DNA of 64,000 bases from the NCBI RefSeq assembly GCF_006516955.1, contig NZ_VHLG01000011.1:62001-126000 (forward strand), written 5' to 3'. Each line of letters begins with the position of its first letter. The first letter of the stretch is position 1. Position numbers and translations under genes: made by a program. Below, piece after piece: positions 1 through 8,044 of this stretch. This DNA is from Martelella alba (GTDB lineage Bacteria; Pseudomonadota; Alphaproteobacteria; Rhizobiales; Rhizobiaceae). A model generated the notes under the pieces. The model was not told the origin of the DNA, ran no database searches, and saw only the letters and a program-made list of their open reading frames with translations.

Positions 1-223
1 CCGCCGGATCGAACAGCGGCCCCTTTTCAGACGGCGCTGACGCGGTGATGTCGTTTGATTTCGCCACCCAGATCGATACGCCTTCCTTGCGGCGAGTATA
101 GACATCACGGGCGTGGCGGATCGCCATTTCCGCATCCGGCGCGTGCAGGCTGCCGACATGACGGTGGTTCAGCCCGTGCTGCCCCCGGATGAAGACTTCA
201 TAAAGCGGCCATTCCTTGGACAT
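1..223 (-). CDS. paaB: Phenylacetyl-CoA epoxidase subunit PaaB (partial, C-terminus off the left edge)
   Basis: PaaB is the small structural subunit of the phenylacetyl-CoA 1,2-epoxidase (PaaABC(D)E), which oxygenates the ring of phenylacetyl-CoA in the cytoplasm. About 74 codons are present. The protein starts MSKEWPLYEVFIRGQHGLNH and includes GSLHAPDAEMAIRHARDVY, the characteristic conserved N-terminal part of PaaB. The start is the ATG whose complement is at 221-223, preceded on the minus strand by a GGGAGGAG Shine-Dalgarno sequence. The gene follows paaA by 25 bp on the same strand, so it is co-transcribed with paaJ and paaA, and paaC/D/E are expected to the left of the window. It is too short for the ORF track, but the reading frame is open to the window edge. 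Confidence 0.9.
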   Translation of the reverse strand, partial: MSKEWPLYEVFIRGQHGLNHRHVGSLHAPDAEMAIRHARDVYTRRKEGVSIWVAKSNDITASAPSEKGPLFDPA

Positions 224-248
224 GTTGAAACTCCTCCCAGTCTCGCAA

Positions 249-1241
249 TTATTCGGCGGCAACAGCGCTTGCCCGCGCTGCACGTTTATCAGCATGGGCG
301 GCAAGCCCGTCGCGGAACCACTGGCCGTCTTCCCAGGCCTTGACCCGGGCAGCGAGCCGTTCGCGGTTGCAGGGACCATTACCCTTGATCACCGCGAAGA
401 ACTCCGACCAGTCCGGCTCGGAAAAGTCGTAGCCGCCCTTCTCCTCGTTCCATTTGAGATTGTCGTCAGGCACGGTGAGGCCGAGATATTTCGCCTGCGG
501 CACGGTCTGATCGACGAATTTCTGCCTGAGCTCATCATTGGTATTGATCTTGATCTTCCAGGCCATGGATTGGGCGGAGTGGACACTGTCCTTGTCAGAC
601 GGTCCGAACATCATCAGCGACGGATACCAGAAGCGGTTCAGCGCATCCTGTGCCATCTCCTTCTGCTCCGGCGTGCCAAAGGCCATTTTCATCATGATCG
701 AATAGCCCTGGCGCTGATGGAAGCTCTCTTCCTTGCAGATCCGGATCATCGCCCGCGAATAGGGGCCGTAGCTGGTGCGCTGCAGCGGCACCTGATTCAT
801 GATCGCCGCCCCGTCGACCAGCCAGCCGACCGCCCCCATATCCGCCCAGTTCAGCGTCGGGTAATTGAAGATCGAGGAATATTTCATCCGCCCGTCATGG
901 AGCTTCTCGATCAGCGCGTCGCGCGAAACGCCAAGCGTCTCGGCGGCTGAATAAAGGTAGAGCCCGTGACCGGCCTCATCCTGAACCTTGGCCAGCAGGA
1001 TGGCCTTGCGCTCCAGCGACGGGGCGCGGGTGATCCAGTTGCCCTCCGGCAATTGCCCGACAACCTCGGAATGGGCATGCTGGCCGATCTGACGGATCAG
1101 CGTCTTGCGATAGCCCTCCGGCATCCATTCCTTCGGCTCGATCTTCTCGCCATTGTCGATCCGCGCCTGAAAGGCCATCTCCTCCAGCGACATGTCTTCG
1201 CGGGCTTTCATGCCTTCCGATTTCACCATCTGTGCATACAT
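249..1241 (-). CDS. paaA: Phenylacetyl-CoA epoxidase catalytic subunit PaaA
   Basis: PaaA is the di-iron oxygenase subunit that forms ring-1,2-epoxyphenylacetyl-CoA. The 330-residue product is close to the usual family length (just over 300). The ferritin-like ExxH ligand motifs are visible: E89-A-G-H92 in [11 protein letters not shown] and E172-S-F-H175 in [13 protein letters not shown]. The start chosen is [10 protein letters not shown], with AGGAAAGG about 8-10 nt upstream. An in-frame extension of 25 codons reaches back into paaJ and carries no conserved sequence. It lies 17 bp after the paaJ stop and 25 bp before paaB, forming an operon. The assignment is firm because the catalytic motifs and the neighbours agree. 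Confidence 0.96.
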   Translation of the reverse strand: MYAQMVKSEGMKAREDMSLEEMAFQARIDNGEKIEPKEWMPEGYRKTLIRQIGQHAHSEVVGQLPEGNWITRAPSLERKAILLAKVQDEAGHGLYLYSAAETLGVSRDALIEKLHDGRMKYSSIFNYPTLNWADMGAVGWLVDGAAIMNQVPLQRTSYGPYSRAMIRICKEESFHQRQGYSIMMKMAFGTPEQKEMAQDALNRFWYPSLMMFGPSDKDSVHSAQSMAWKIKINTNDELRQKFVDQTVPQAKYLGLTVPDDNLKWNEEKGGYDFSEPDWSEFFAVIKGNGPCNRERLAARVKAWEDGQWFRDGLAAHADKRAARASAVAAE

Positions 1242-1258
1242 GGTTGAGGCCCTTTCCT

Positions 1259-2464
1259 TCAGATCCGTTCCAAAATCATGGCGATGCCCTGCCCGACGCC
1301 AATGCACATGGTGCAAAGCGCATAGCGGCCACCGCTGCGGTGCAGTTGATTGACGGCGGTGAGCACCAGCCGCGCGCCCGACATGCCAAGCGGATGGCCG
1401 ATGGCGATCGCCCCGCCATTGGCGTTGACATGTGGTGCATCATCTTCAAGACCCAGTTCGCGCAGCACGGCCAGCGACTGGGCGGCAAAGGCCTCGTTCA
1501 GCTCGATCACATCCATATCGGCCAGACGCAGTCCCGCAAGCGACAGGACCTTGCGCGTCGCCGGTACCGGCCCAACGCCCATGATACGCGGCGGCACACC
1601 GGCAGCCGCCATGGCGACAATGCGGGCGCGCGGTGACAGATCATTGGCGCCTGCCGCCTCTTCCGAGGCGATCAGCAGACCGGCCGCACCGTCATTGACA
1701 CCGGAGGCATTGCCCGCGGTCACCGTCAGCTCCGGCCCGTTGACGCCCTTCAGCCGGGCGAGCGCGGCCATATCCGTTCCCGGGCGCGGATGCTCGTCCG
1801 TGTCAACGACAACCGGCGCCCCCTTCTTCTGCGGAATGGAGACCGGCACGATTTCTTCGGCAAAGACGCCAGCCGCATGGGCGGCCTGCCAGCGGGCCTG
1901 GCTCATCGCGGCGAAGCGATCCTGGTCCTCACGCGAAATACCGTAATCGGCAGCGACGTTATCGGCTGTCTCCGGCATGGAATGGGTTCCGAAGGCTTCA
2001 TGAAGCTTGCGGTTCTTGAAGCGCCAGCCGATCGTTGTGTCGTAAATCTCAGCCTTGCGGGAAAAGGCGGTCTCCGCCTTGCCCATCACGAAGGGTGCGC
2101 GGCTCATGCTTTCCACGCCGCCGGCGATCATCAATGCCGCATCACCGGCGCGGATCGAGCGGGCGGCAAGGCCGATCGCATCCATACCCGAACCACACAG
2201 CCGATTGACCGTTGTGCCCGGCACATTGACCGGCAGACCGGAAAGAAGCACCGCCATGCGCGCCACATTGCGGTTGTCCTCGCCAGCCTGATTGGCACAG
2301 CCAAGGATCACATCGTCGACACTTTCCCAGTCGACCGACGCATTGCGAGCCTGAAGCGCTGCCAGCGGAAGAGCAGCAAGGTCGTCCGCGCGCACGCCCG
2401 AAAGCGCGCCGCCATAGCGGCCGACAGGTGTGCGAACAGCATCGCAGACGAATGCGTGCGTCAT
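1259..2464 (-). CDS. paaJ: 3-oxoadipyl-CoA thiolase (PaaJ/PcaF type)
   Basis: This is a degradative thiolase that cleaves 3-oxoadipyl-CoA to succinyl-CoA and acetyl-CoA, the last step of phenylacetate (and beta-ketoadipate) breakdown. The 401-residue product starts [20 protein letters not shown]. Catalytic residues are present: the nucleophilic Cys90 in [10 protein letters not shown], His357 in [11 protein letters not shown] and Cys387 in TMCIGVGQG. The start is the ATG with AGGAGAAAG directly upstream; the longer frame (to 2533) has no conserved residues. It is first in the paaJ-paaA-paaB unit. The family is certain. Whether the preferred substrate comes from phenylacetate, protocatechuate or both (pcaF versus paaJ) is inferred from the neighbouring epoxidase genes. 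Confidence 0.93.
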   Translation of the reverse strand: MTHAFVCDAVRTPVGRYGGALSGVRADDLAALPLAALQARNASVDWESVDDVILGCANQAGEDNRNVARMAVLLSGLPVNVPGTTVNRLCGSGMDAIGLAARSIRAGDAALMIAGGVESMSRAPFVMGKAETAFSRKAEIYDTTIGWRFKNRKLHEAFGTHSMPETADNVAADYGISREDQDRFAAMSQARWQAAHAAGVFAEEIVPVSIPQKKGAPVVVDTDEHPRPGTDMAALARLKGVNGPELTVTAGNASGVNDGAAGLLIASEEAAGANDLSPRARIVAMAAAGVPPRIMGVGPVPATRKVLSLAGLRLADMDVIELNEAFAAQSLAVLRELGLEDDAPHVNANGGAIAIGHPLGMSGARLVLTAVNQLHRSGGRYALCTMCIGVGQGIAMILERI

Positions 2465-2543
2465 GACTTTCTCCTCCGCTGCAGCCGGTTTCTCGCGTCC
2501 AGCCGCCTTCAACCTCTGAATTCCGGCCCGCAATCGTCAGATT

Positions 2544-2591
2544 GACCGGGCAGTACCGGTCGGGAATCTCCACATTCACCGACCGGTCGGT
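2544..2591. promoter_or_regulatory. Two GACCGG-type palindromes in the paaX-paaJ intergenic region
   Basis: ACCGACCGGTCGGT at 2578-2591 is a perfect 14-bp palindrome. A second inverted repeat, GACCGG-N6-CCGGTC, spans 2544-2561. Both lie 80-130 bp upstream of the paaJ start and downstream of the paaX stop, where the paaJAB promoter should be. Palindromes centred on ACCGGT are typical of TetR-family operators (PaaR-like regulators of phenylacetate genes). That the site controls paaJAB is inference; PaaX or a TetR encoded outside the window could bind. Confidence 0.6.
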
Positions 2592-2675
2592 CACTTATAT
2601 AAAACAAAAAGCATCACGCTGAAAGAGATAAAATTGATTTTTGTGTGATATTTAATTGAAGCGCAGTTTCCGCGT

Positions 2676-3554
2676 TCAGCGCAGGCTTTCGCGTTTCAGC
2701 AGTGAAAGCCGCCTCAGTGTGGCTGCGGTTTCAGCCGGCACGGCACCGGCATCATCCATGAAATGCGCGCCGACATGGCCATCAGCGGCTGGCGACAATG
2801 CGAGATAGAGCCGGACAAACAGCCGGCGCGCCGCGCCGCCGCAAAAATCGGGTGGTAGTGCATTGGCCGGAAGGCGCGGGTCGAGCAGCGCGGCAAAACG
2901 ATAGAGATGAACAAGCCGCAGCCTGAGCGCCAGCGCCACCGGCCCTGCCGGACGAAAGCCATCCGCCAGCGCTGCGGCAACAGGCGCAAAGCGATCAACG
3001 AAGTTCGTGTAACGCTCGCTCACCTCGTCCAGCGGCCAGTATCGTCGGGCGGCGGCAACCAGCGCCTCCCCCCCGGCAAGCGCTTCCGCCGCCAGAATTG
3101 CCCCCTGCGGGCGCTCAATATCCGACCGGTTCGGTGCCAGCGCCACATCAGCGCCAATCCCCACCCAGTCATCCGAAAGGGGGGCGTCGCCAAAGCCGAG
3201 CGCCACCAGAAAACCATCCGGCGCAGGTGCCGGATCGTAAAGAATGGCAGCAGCATGCAAGAATTCCTGCCGCGCCGCAGCCGCAAGCCGGTAATAGCTT
3301 TTACGCCCCTGGCGCTCCCCTTCCAGCCGGCCGCTTTCAACAAGCCGCGATACGGCGGTGCGCACCAGGCTTTCGGAAATGCCATGATCGGCGCAGGTCT
3401 CGATCAATGTGCCCATCCACAGACGCCCGCCGCGCGGAACCGCAACATCGCCGTAAAGCGTGACGATAAAGGCCGTCGCGCGCGGAATTGCCATATCAAG
3501 GCAGGCCGTGACCGCATCCGGCAGATCAGATTGACGCTCGAAAGCAAAAGGCAT
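2676..3554 (-). CDS. paaX: Phenylacetic acid degradation operon repressor PaaX
   Basis: PaaX is a phenylacetyl-CoA-responsive transcriptional repressor of paa genes. The 292-residue length matches the family's usual size. The N-terminal winged helix-turn-helix is visible at about residues 25-90 (TAFIVTLYGDVAVPRGGRLW, then SESLVRTAVSRLVESGRLEG), followed by the PaaX-like effector and dimerisation domains rich in aromatics and arginines. The start ATG at 3554 is preceded on the minus strand by AAGGATGG. It lies upstream of paaJ on the same strand with a 211-bp gap holding two palindromes, so it may be transcribed separately. Confidence in the family is high; ligand and target are inferred from context. 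Confidence 0.9.
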   Translation of the reverse strand: MPFAFERQSDLPDAVTACLDMAIPRATAFIVTLYGDVAVPRGGRLWMGTLIETCADHGISESLVRTAVSRLVESGRLEGERQGRKSYYRLAAAARQEFLHAAAILYDPAPAPDGFLVALGFGDAPLSDDWVGIGADVALAPNRSDIERPQGAILAAEALAGGEALVAAARRYWPLDEVSERYTNFVDRFAPVAAALADGFRPAGPVALALRLRLVHLYRFAALLDPRLPANALPPDFCGGAARRLFVRLYLALSPAADGHVGAHFMDDAGAVPAETAATLRRLSLLKRESLR

Positions 3555-3693
3555 GAACCATCCTTGATAGCATCACAGATATTCGCGACATTATTTCCAA
3601 ATGTGACATTTCAGACAAGCCGGAAATGCGGTGGCACCGCAATGCCAGCGCAGGACACCGGATAGAGATAGGCCTTTAGACTAGTAAACATAG

Positions 3694-3715
3694 AAAAATT
3701 TTACTTAACGTTTCC
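3694..3715. promoter_or_regulatory. Putative LacI-family operator copy 1 (upstream of the regulator gene)
   Basis: The 22-bp sequence beginning AAAAATTTTACTTAACG is nearly repeated at 4839-4860 (19 of 22 positions identical). The two copies lie upstream of the LacI-type regulator and upstream of the binding-protein gene, the two places where an autoregulating sugar repressor would bind. The role is inferred from position and conservation; it also overlaps a likely promoter. Confidence 0.5.
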
Positions 3716-3758
3716 GATCTTCTATAGAGAGAGAAAACAGTCGTCGGGGGACGCAGGG

Positions 3759-4838
3759 ATGGTCACAATCAGGGAAATCGCCAAGGCGGTCGGCGTTTCA
3801 GCCGGAACCGTTTCGCGGGTTCTGAACTATGATGCCACGCTTTCGATCTCCGAGCCGAAGCGCAAGGCGATTATCGAGACGGCCGAGGCGTTGAACTACG
3901 CCACGCCGCGCAATCGCAACCGGCCGAAATCTGGCCCGCTGCAGCTGCGTGATCGCCAGCAGCCGGTTGCCCGGCTGGCGACCGTGCATTTTCTTGAAGC
4001 CGATGAAGAACTGATTGACCCCTATTATATCGGCGTGCGGCTGGGTATCGAGCGCCGCTGCCGGGCCTATGCCACCGACATCGTCAAAATCTTTCATTCC
4101 GAACTTCGCAGCGAAGCCGCACAATTGCAAAATGCTTCCGGCGTCATCGCGATCGGCAAGCACAGGCCGGAGGAGATTGCCTTTCTCGCCGCACATAGCG
4201 ACCATCTTGTCTTTGCCGACTTCGCCCCCAAGTCGGATGATTTTGACTGTGTTTACAGCGACCTGGCGATCGCGACGCGGACAATGCTTGATGGCCTTCG
4301 TGATGCTGGATACCGCCGCATCGCCTTTATCGGCGCCCATGACCGCATCAACGGCCCGACCGACCCCTATAGCGAGGTCCGCTGTCGCGCCTATGTCGAC
4401 TGGCAGCGCGAAAACGGCACATTCGATCCGTCCCTCATCGCCCTCAACGATGATTGCAATAACGGCCAGAATCTACGGCTCGAGGTCGGCTACGAACAGG
4501 CGCGCGCGCTCCTGAGTGCTGCAGCCCGGCCGGACGTCATCGTCACGGCCAACGACAATATCGCCATCGGTACCTGCCGGGCGATCATGGAAGCAGGCCT
4601 TTCCATTCCCCGCGATATCGCTGTCGCGTCCTTCAACGACATTCCCGTGGCGCAATTCATCAATCCATCCCTGACAACGATGAAGATTTTCGGCGAGGCC
4701 ATCGGCGAAACGGCCGTCGACCTCCTGGCCGAACGTATCAATGGCCGCCACTATGTGAAGCGGGTGACGATCCCGACCGAAATGATCTGGCGGCAGAGCA
4801 GCCTTCATCCACAGCAGACACGTAAAAACGCTGTTTAA
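3759..4838 (+). CDS. LacI-family transcriptional regulator (EbgR-like) of the lactose operon
   Basis: This is a sugar-responsive repressor. Residues 1-50 form a classical LacI helix-turn-helix with hinge (VTIREIAKAVGVSAGTVSRV), resembling EbgR-type regulators in having DATLSISEPKRKAIIETAE after the recognition helix. Residues about 70-350 form the periplasmic-binding-protein-like effector domain, including VIVTANDNIAIGTCRAIMEA and IAVASFNDIPVAQFINPSL. The 359-residue length is normal to slightly long. It reads in the same direction as the lac genes and ends 108 bp before lacE. Similar sequences upstream of this gene and upstream of lacE suggest that it controls both. The inducer (a galactoside) is inferred from the neighbouring beta-galactosidase. 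Confidence 0.88.
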   Translation: MVTIREIAKAVGVSAGTVSRVLNYDATLSISEPKRKAIIETAEALNYATPRNRNRPKSGPLQLRDRQQPVARLATVHFLEADEELIDPYYIGVRLGIERRCRAYATDIVKIFHSELRSEAAQLQNASGVIAIGKHRPEEIAFLAAHSDHLVFADFAPKSDDFDCVYSDLAIATRTMLDGLRDAGYRRIAFIGAHDRINGPTDPYSEVRCRAYVDWQRENGTFDPSLIALNDDCNNGQNLRLEVGYEQARALLSAAARPDVIVTANDNIAIGTCRAIMEAGLSIPRDIAVASFNDIPVAQFINPSLTTMKIFGEAIGETAVDLLAERINGRHYVKRVTIPTEMIWRQSSLHPQQTRKNAV

Positions 4839-4860
4839 AAAAATTTTACTAAAGTTTTCC
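4839..4860. promoter_or_regulatory. Putative LacI-family operator copy 2 (upstream of lacE)
   Basis: AAAAATTTTACTAAAG and the following six bases match the sequence at 3694-3715 at 19 of 22 positions. The site starts directly after the regulator's stop codon and lies about 90 bp before the lacE start, a plausible operator and promoter position. The function is inferred. Confidence 0.5.
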
Positions 4861-4946
4861 TTGCGAAGAACAAGAAACTATATTTAGTTTGAGCTGCGGC
4901 AGGGAGAGAGCCGCGTTTGAACGACTGTTCTATTGGGAGGAATTCA

Positions 4947-6218
4947 ATGGACACGCATTCCGTGCTGAAGCATGTCTCGGCCGTCGCCCTTGCCGGTGCC
5001 TGCACACTTGGTGCAACCGCAGCCTTTGCCGGCGAAATCACCGTCTGGTGCTGGGACCCAAATTTCAATGTCGCGATCATGAAGGAAGCTGGCGCGCTTT
5101 ATACCGCCAAGCACCCTGATACGACGTTCAACGTTGTCGACTTCGCCAAGTCTGATGTCGAGCAGAAGCTGCAGACCGCCCTCGCTTCCGGCACCACCCA
5201 GGCGCTTCCTGATATCGTGCTGATCGAGGATTATGGCGCCCAGAAATATCTCCAGTCCTTCCCCGGCGCCTTCGCACCGATGAGCGACGTTGTCGATTAC
5301 AGCGGCTTCGCCCCCTACAAGGTTGAGCTGATGACGCTGGACGACAAGGTCTACGGCATGCCGTTCGATTCGGGTGTGACGGGCATGTATTATCGCAGCG
5401 ACTATCTGGCTGAAGCCGGTTTCAAGCCGGAAGACATGCAGAACATCACCTGGGACCGCTTCATCGAAATTGGCAAGGAAGTCGAGGCCAAGACAGGTCA
5501 CAAGATGACCTCGATCGACCTCAATGATGGCGGCATGACCCGCATCATGATGCAGTCGGCCGGCCAGTGGTATTTCGACGGCAATGGCGACCTGAACATC
5601 AAGGACAATGCCGCGCTGAAGGCAGCCCTTAAGACCCAGGCCAAGATGGCCAATGCCGGGATCCTCTATCCGGCCACAGGCTGGTCCAATTATGTGAACG
5701 CCTTCACCTCCGGCAATACCGCATCGGTGATCACCGGCGTGTGGATCACCGGAACGATCAAGGCGCAGACGGATCAGGCCGACAAATGGCGCGTCGCACC
5801 GATCCCCTCGCTTGACGGTGTCGATGGCGCGACCCATGCCTCCAATCTTGGCGGCTCCAGCTGGTACGTCCTGTCCTCCTCCAAGGAAAAGGACGAAGCG
5901 ATCGATTTCCTCAACGAGATCTACGGCAAGGATGTCGATTTTTACCAGAAGATCCTGACCGAGCGCGGCGCTGTCGGATCACTGCTCGCCGCCCGTGACG
6001 GTGAGGCTTACCAGGCGTCCGATCCCTTCTTCGGCGGTGAGCCCGTCTGGCAGATGTTCTCGCAGTGGCTGAACGACATCCCGCCGGTCAATTACGGCAT
6101 CTTCACCAACGAACTCGATACAGCTGTGACCGCCAACCTGCAGTCGCTGGTGGACGGCAAGCCGATTGATGACGTGCTGGGCGCCATCCAGCAGCAGGCT
6201 CAGTACCAGATCCAGTAA
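4947..6218 (+). CDS. lacE: Lactose/galactoside ABC transporter substrate-binding protein (LacE-like)
   Basis: This is a periplasmic solute-binding protein of family 1 (MalE/UgpB-like) that delivers sugar to the LacFG permease. The product has 423 residues. The signal peptide has a hydrophobic core SAVALAGACTLGATAAFA with likely cleavage after Ala28. The mature part includes DIVLIEDYGAQKYLQSFPG and YGMPFDSGVTGMYYRSDYL, typical of the family. The start is the ATG with GGGAGGAA 5-6 nt upstream; an in-frame ATG 10 codons earlier lacks a site and would spoil the signal peptide. It is first gene of lacEFGZK. The specificity for lactose rests on gene order and the linked GH2 enzyme rather than on binding-site residues. 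Confidence 0.85.
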   Translation: MDTHSVLKHVSAVALAGACTLGATAAFAGEITVWCWDPNFNVAIMKEAGALYTAKHPDTTFNVVDFAKSDVEQKLQTALASGTTQALPDIVLIEDYGAQKYLQSFPGAFAPMSDVVDYSGFAPYKVELMTLDDKVYGMPFDSGVTGMYYRSDYLAEAGFKPEDMQNITWDRFIEIGKEVEAKTGHKMTSIDLNDGGMTRIMMQSAGQWYFDGNGDLNIKDNAALKAALKTQAKMANAGILYPATGWSNYVNAFTSGNTASVITGVWITGTIKAQTDQADKWRVAPIPSLDGVDGATHASNLGGSSWYVLSSSKEKDEAIDFLNEIYGKDVDFYQKILTERGAVGSLLAARDGEAYQASDPFFGGEPVWQMFSQWLNDIPPVNYGIFTNELDTAVTANLQSLVDGKPIDDVLGAIQQQAQYQIQ

Positions 6219-6235
6219 GATTTCCCGACAGGGGG

Positions 6236-6253
6236 GCGGGCCCGACCGCCCGC
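6236..6253 (+). terminator. Intercistronic hairpin between lacE and lacF (attenuator or 3' stabiliser)
   Basis: GCGGGC-CCGACC-GCCCGC forms a 6-bp GC stem 18 bp after the lacE stop, in a 99-bp gap with no T-tract. Such hairpins after a binding-protein gene commonly raise its expression relative to the permeases. This role is inferred. Confidence 0.5.
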
Positions 6254-6317
6254 TCCCGATCTGCACTTTAATGACCGCATGCGGCGCTGAAGCGCCCCGT
6301 GGCGGCGGGATTCGACC

Positions 6318-7214
6318 ATGGCTAATGCAAGACCCGGCAATCTGAAACGGTTTTACAACGTCAACGGCTGGCTGTTTGTCGCGCCGTCGCTGCTGCTCAT
6401 CGGCACCTTCATGATCTACCCGATCTTGAGGTCGCTTGTGCTGTCGTTCTACTCGGGACGCGGCATGATGATGAAATTCGTTGGCATCGGCAATATCCAG
6501 CGCCTCGTCAACGATCCGGTCTTTCTTCAGGCGCTGACCAATACGCTGACATTCCTGATCATTCAGGTGCCGATCATGATCATGCTGGCGCTGATCCTTG
6601 CGAATGCGCTGAACAGCCCCAATCTGAAATTTCGCGGCCTGTTCCGCACGGCGATCTTCCTGCCCTGCGTTTCCTCGCTGGTGGCCTATTCGATCCTGTT
6701 CAAGAGCATGTTTGCCACTGACGGCATCATCAATTCGACGCTTGCCGCAATCGGGCTGATCGACACACCGATCCCCTGGTTTACCGATCCCTTCTGGGCC
6801 AAGACGCTTGTGATCCTCGCCATCACCTGGCGCTGGACCGGCTATAACATGATCTTCTATCTCGCAGCGCTGCAGAATATCGACAAGTCGATCTATGAGG
6901 CCGCGCGGATTGATGGCGTGCCGGCCTGGCGGCGCTTCCTGCATCTGACGATTCCGATGCTGAAACCGGTGATTCTGTTTACCACGATCACATCAACCAT
7001 CGGCACGCTGCAACTGTTCGACGAAGTTTATAACCTGACGGAAGGCACCGGCGGGCCGGCCAATGCGACGCTGACGCTCTCGCTATACATCTACAACCTG
7101 ACCTTCCGTTTCATGCCGAATTTCGGCTATGCGGCAACCGTCTCCTACGTCATCGTGGTGATTGTCGCCCTCCTCTCCTTCCTGCAATTCTATGCCGCGA
7201 GGGAACGCAAATGA
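6318..7214 (+). CDS. lacF: Sugar ABC transporter permease, MalF type (LacF-like)
   Basis: This is an inner-membrane channel subunit of the galactoside importer. It has 298 residues and six predicted membrane segments, the first in NGWLFVAPSLLLIGTFMIYP. The EAA loop that docks the ATPase is EAARIDGVPAWRRFLHLTIP at about residues 195-214. It starts 99 bp after lacE and overlaps lacG by 4 bp (ATGA), which suggests translational coupling. Membership of the MalF/UgpA (CUT1) permease family is clear; the substrate is inferred from the operon. Confidence 0.88.
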   Translation: MANARPGNLKRFYNVNGWLFVAPSLLLIGTFMIYPILRSLVLSFYSGRGMMMKFVGIGNIQRLVNDPVFLQALTNTLTFLIIQVPIMIMLALILANALNSPNLKFRGLFRTAIFLPCVSSLVAYSILFKSMFATDGIINSTLAAIGLIDTPIPWFTDPFWAKTLVILAITWRWTGYNMIFYLAALQNIDKSIYEAARIDGVPAWRRFLHLTIPMLKPVILFTTITSTIGTLQLFDEVYNLTEGTGGPANATLTLSLYIYNLTFRFMPNFGYAATVSYVIVVIVALLSFLQFYAARERK

Positions 7215-8035
7215 TGCCGCGACACGCTTCCCGTTCGGCCGCCAGTTTTCTCAAATATGCCCTTCTGGCGCTGGCCGCCTTCATTTCCGTCTTTCCCTTC
7301 CTCTGGATGGTGATCTCGGCGACCAACACGACCGCCGACATCGTCACCGGCAAGGCAACATTGGGAACCGCGCTTTTCACCAATATCGCCACATTCTTCA
7401 CCCAGGTCGATGTGCCGCTGGTGATGTGGAACTCGGTCAAGATCGCCGTCGCCGGCACCTTTCTGACCCTGCTGATTTCGTCACTGGCCGGCTATGGCTT
7501 CGAAATCTTCAAGTCAAAGCTCCGCGACCGGATCTACACGATCGTGCTTTTGACATTGATGGTGCCCTTTGCAGCGATCATGATCCCGCTTTTCATGCTG
7601 ATGGCCAAGGTTCATCTGATCGACACCCATATCGCCATCATCCTGCCGACAATCGCCTGGGCCTTCGTCATCTTCTATTTCCGGCAGGCGACCAAGGCCT
7701 TTCCGAGCGAGTTACGCGATGCCGCCAAGGTCGACGGACTGAAGGAATGGCAGATCTTCCTCTACATCTATTTCCCGGTGATGCGCTCCACCTATGCGGC
7801 GGCCTTCGTCATCGTCTTCATGCTCAACTGGAACAATTATCTCTGGCCGCTGATCATTCTGCAGTCGAACGAGACCAAGACGATCACGCTTGTCGTCTCC
7901 TCGCTCGCCTCCGCCTACTATCCGGATTTCGGCACGGTAATGATCGGAACGATCCTGGCAACCCTGCCCACCCTCATCATTTTCTTCGTCATGCAGCGGC
8001 AGTTCGTCCAGGGCATGCTCGGCTCGGTGAAATAG
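7211..8035 (+). CDS. lacG: Sugar ABC transporter permease, MalG type (LacG-like)
   Basis: This is the second channel subunit of the importer. The 274-residue product has six membrane segments, beginning with YALLALAAFISVFPFLWMVI. Its EAA-type loop is RDAAKVDGLKEWQIFLYIYF at about residues 160-180, and it ends with the usual FVQGMLGSVK tail of MalG-like proteins. Its start overlaps the lacF stop by 4 bp and its stop is 9 bp before lacZ. The CUT1 family assignment is firm; lactose as substrate is inferred from context. Confidence 0.88.
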   Translation: MMPRHASRSAASFLKYALLALAAFISVFPFLWMVISATNTTADIVTGKATLGTALFTNIATFFTQVDVPLVMWNSVKIAVAGTFLTLLISSLAGYGFEIFKSKLRDRIYTIVLLTLMVPFAAIMIPLFMLMAKVHLIDTHIAIILPTIAWAFVIFYFRQATKAFPSELRDAAKVDGLKEWQIFLYIYFPVMRSTYAAAFVIVFMLNWNNYLWPLIILQSNETKTITLVVSSLASAYYPDFGTVMIGTILATLPTLIIFFVMQRQFVQGMLGSVK

Positions 8036-8044
8036 GAGCACACC

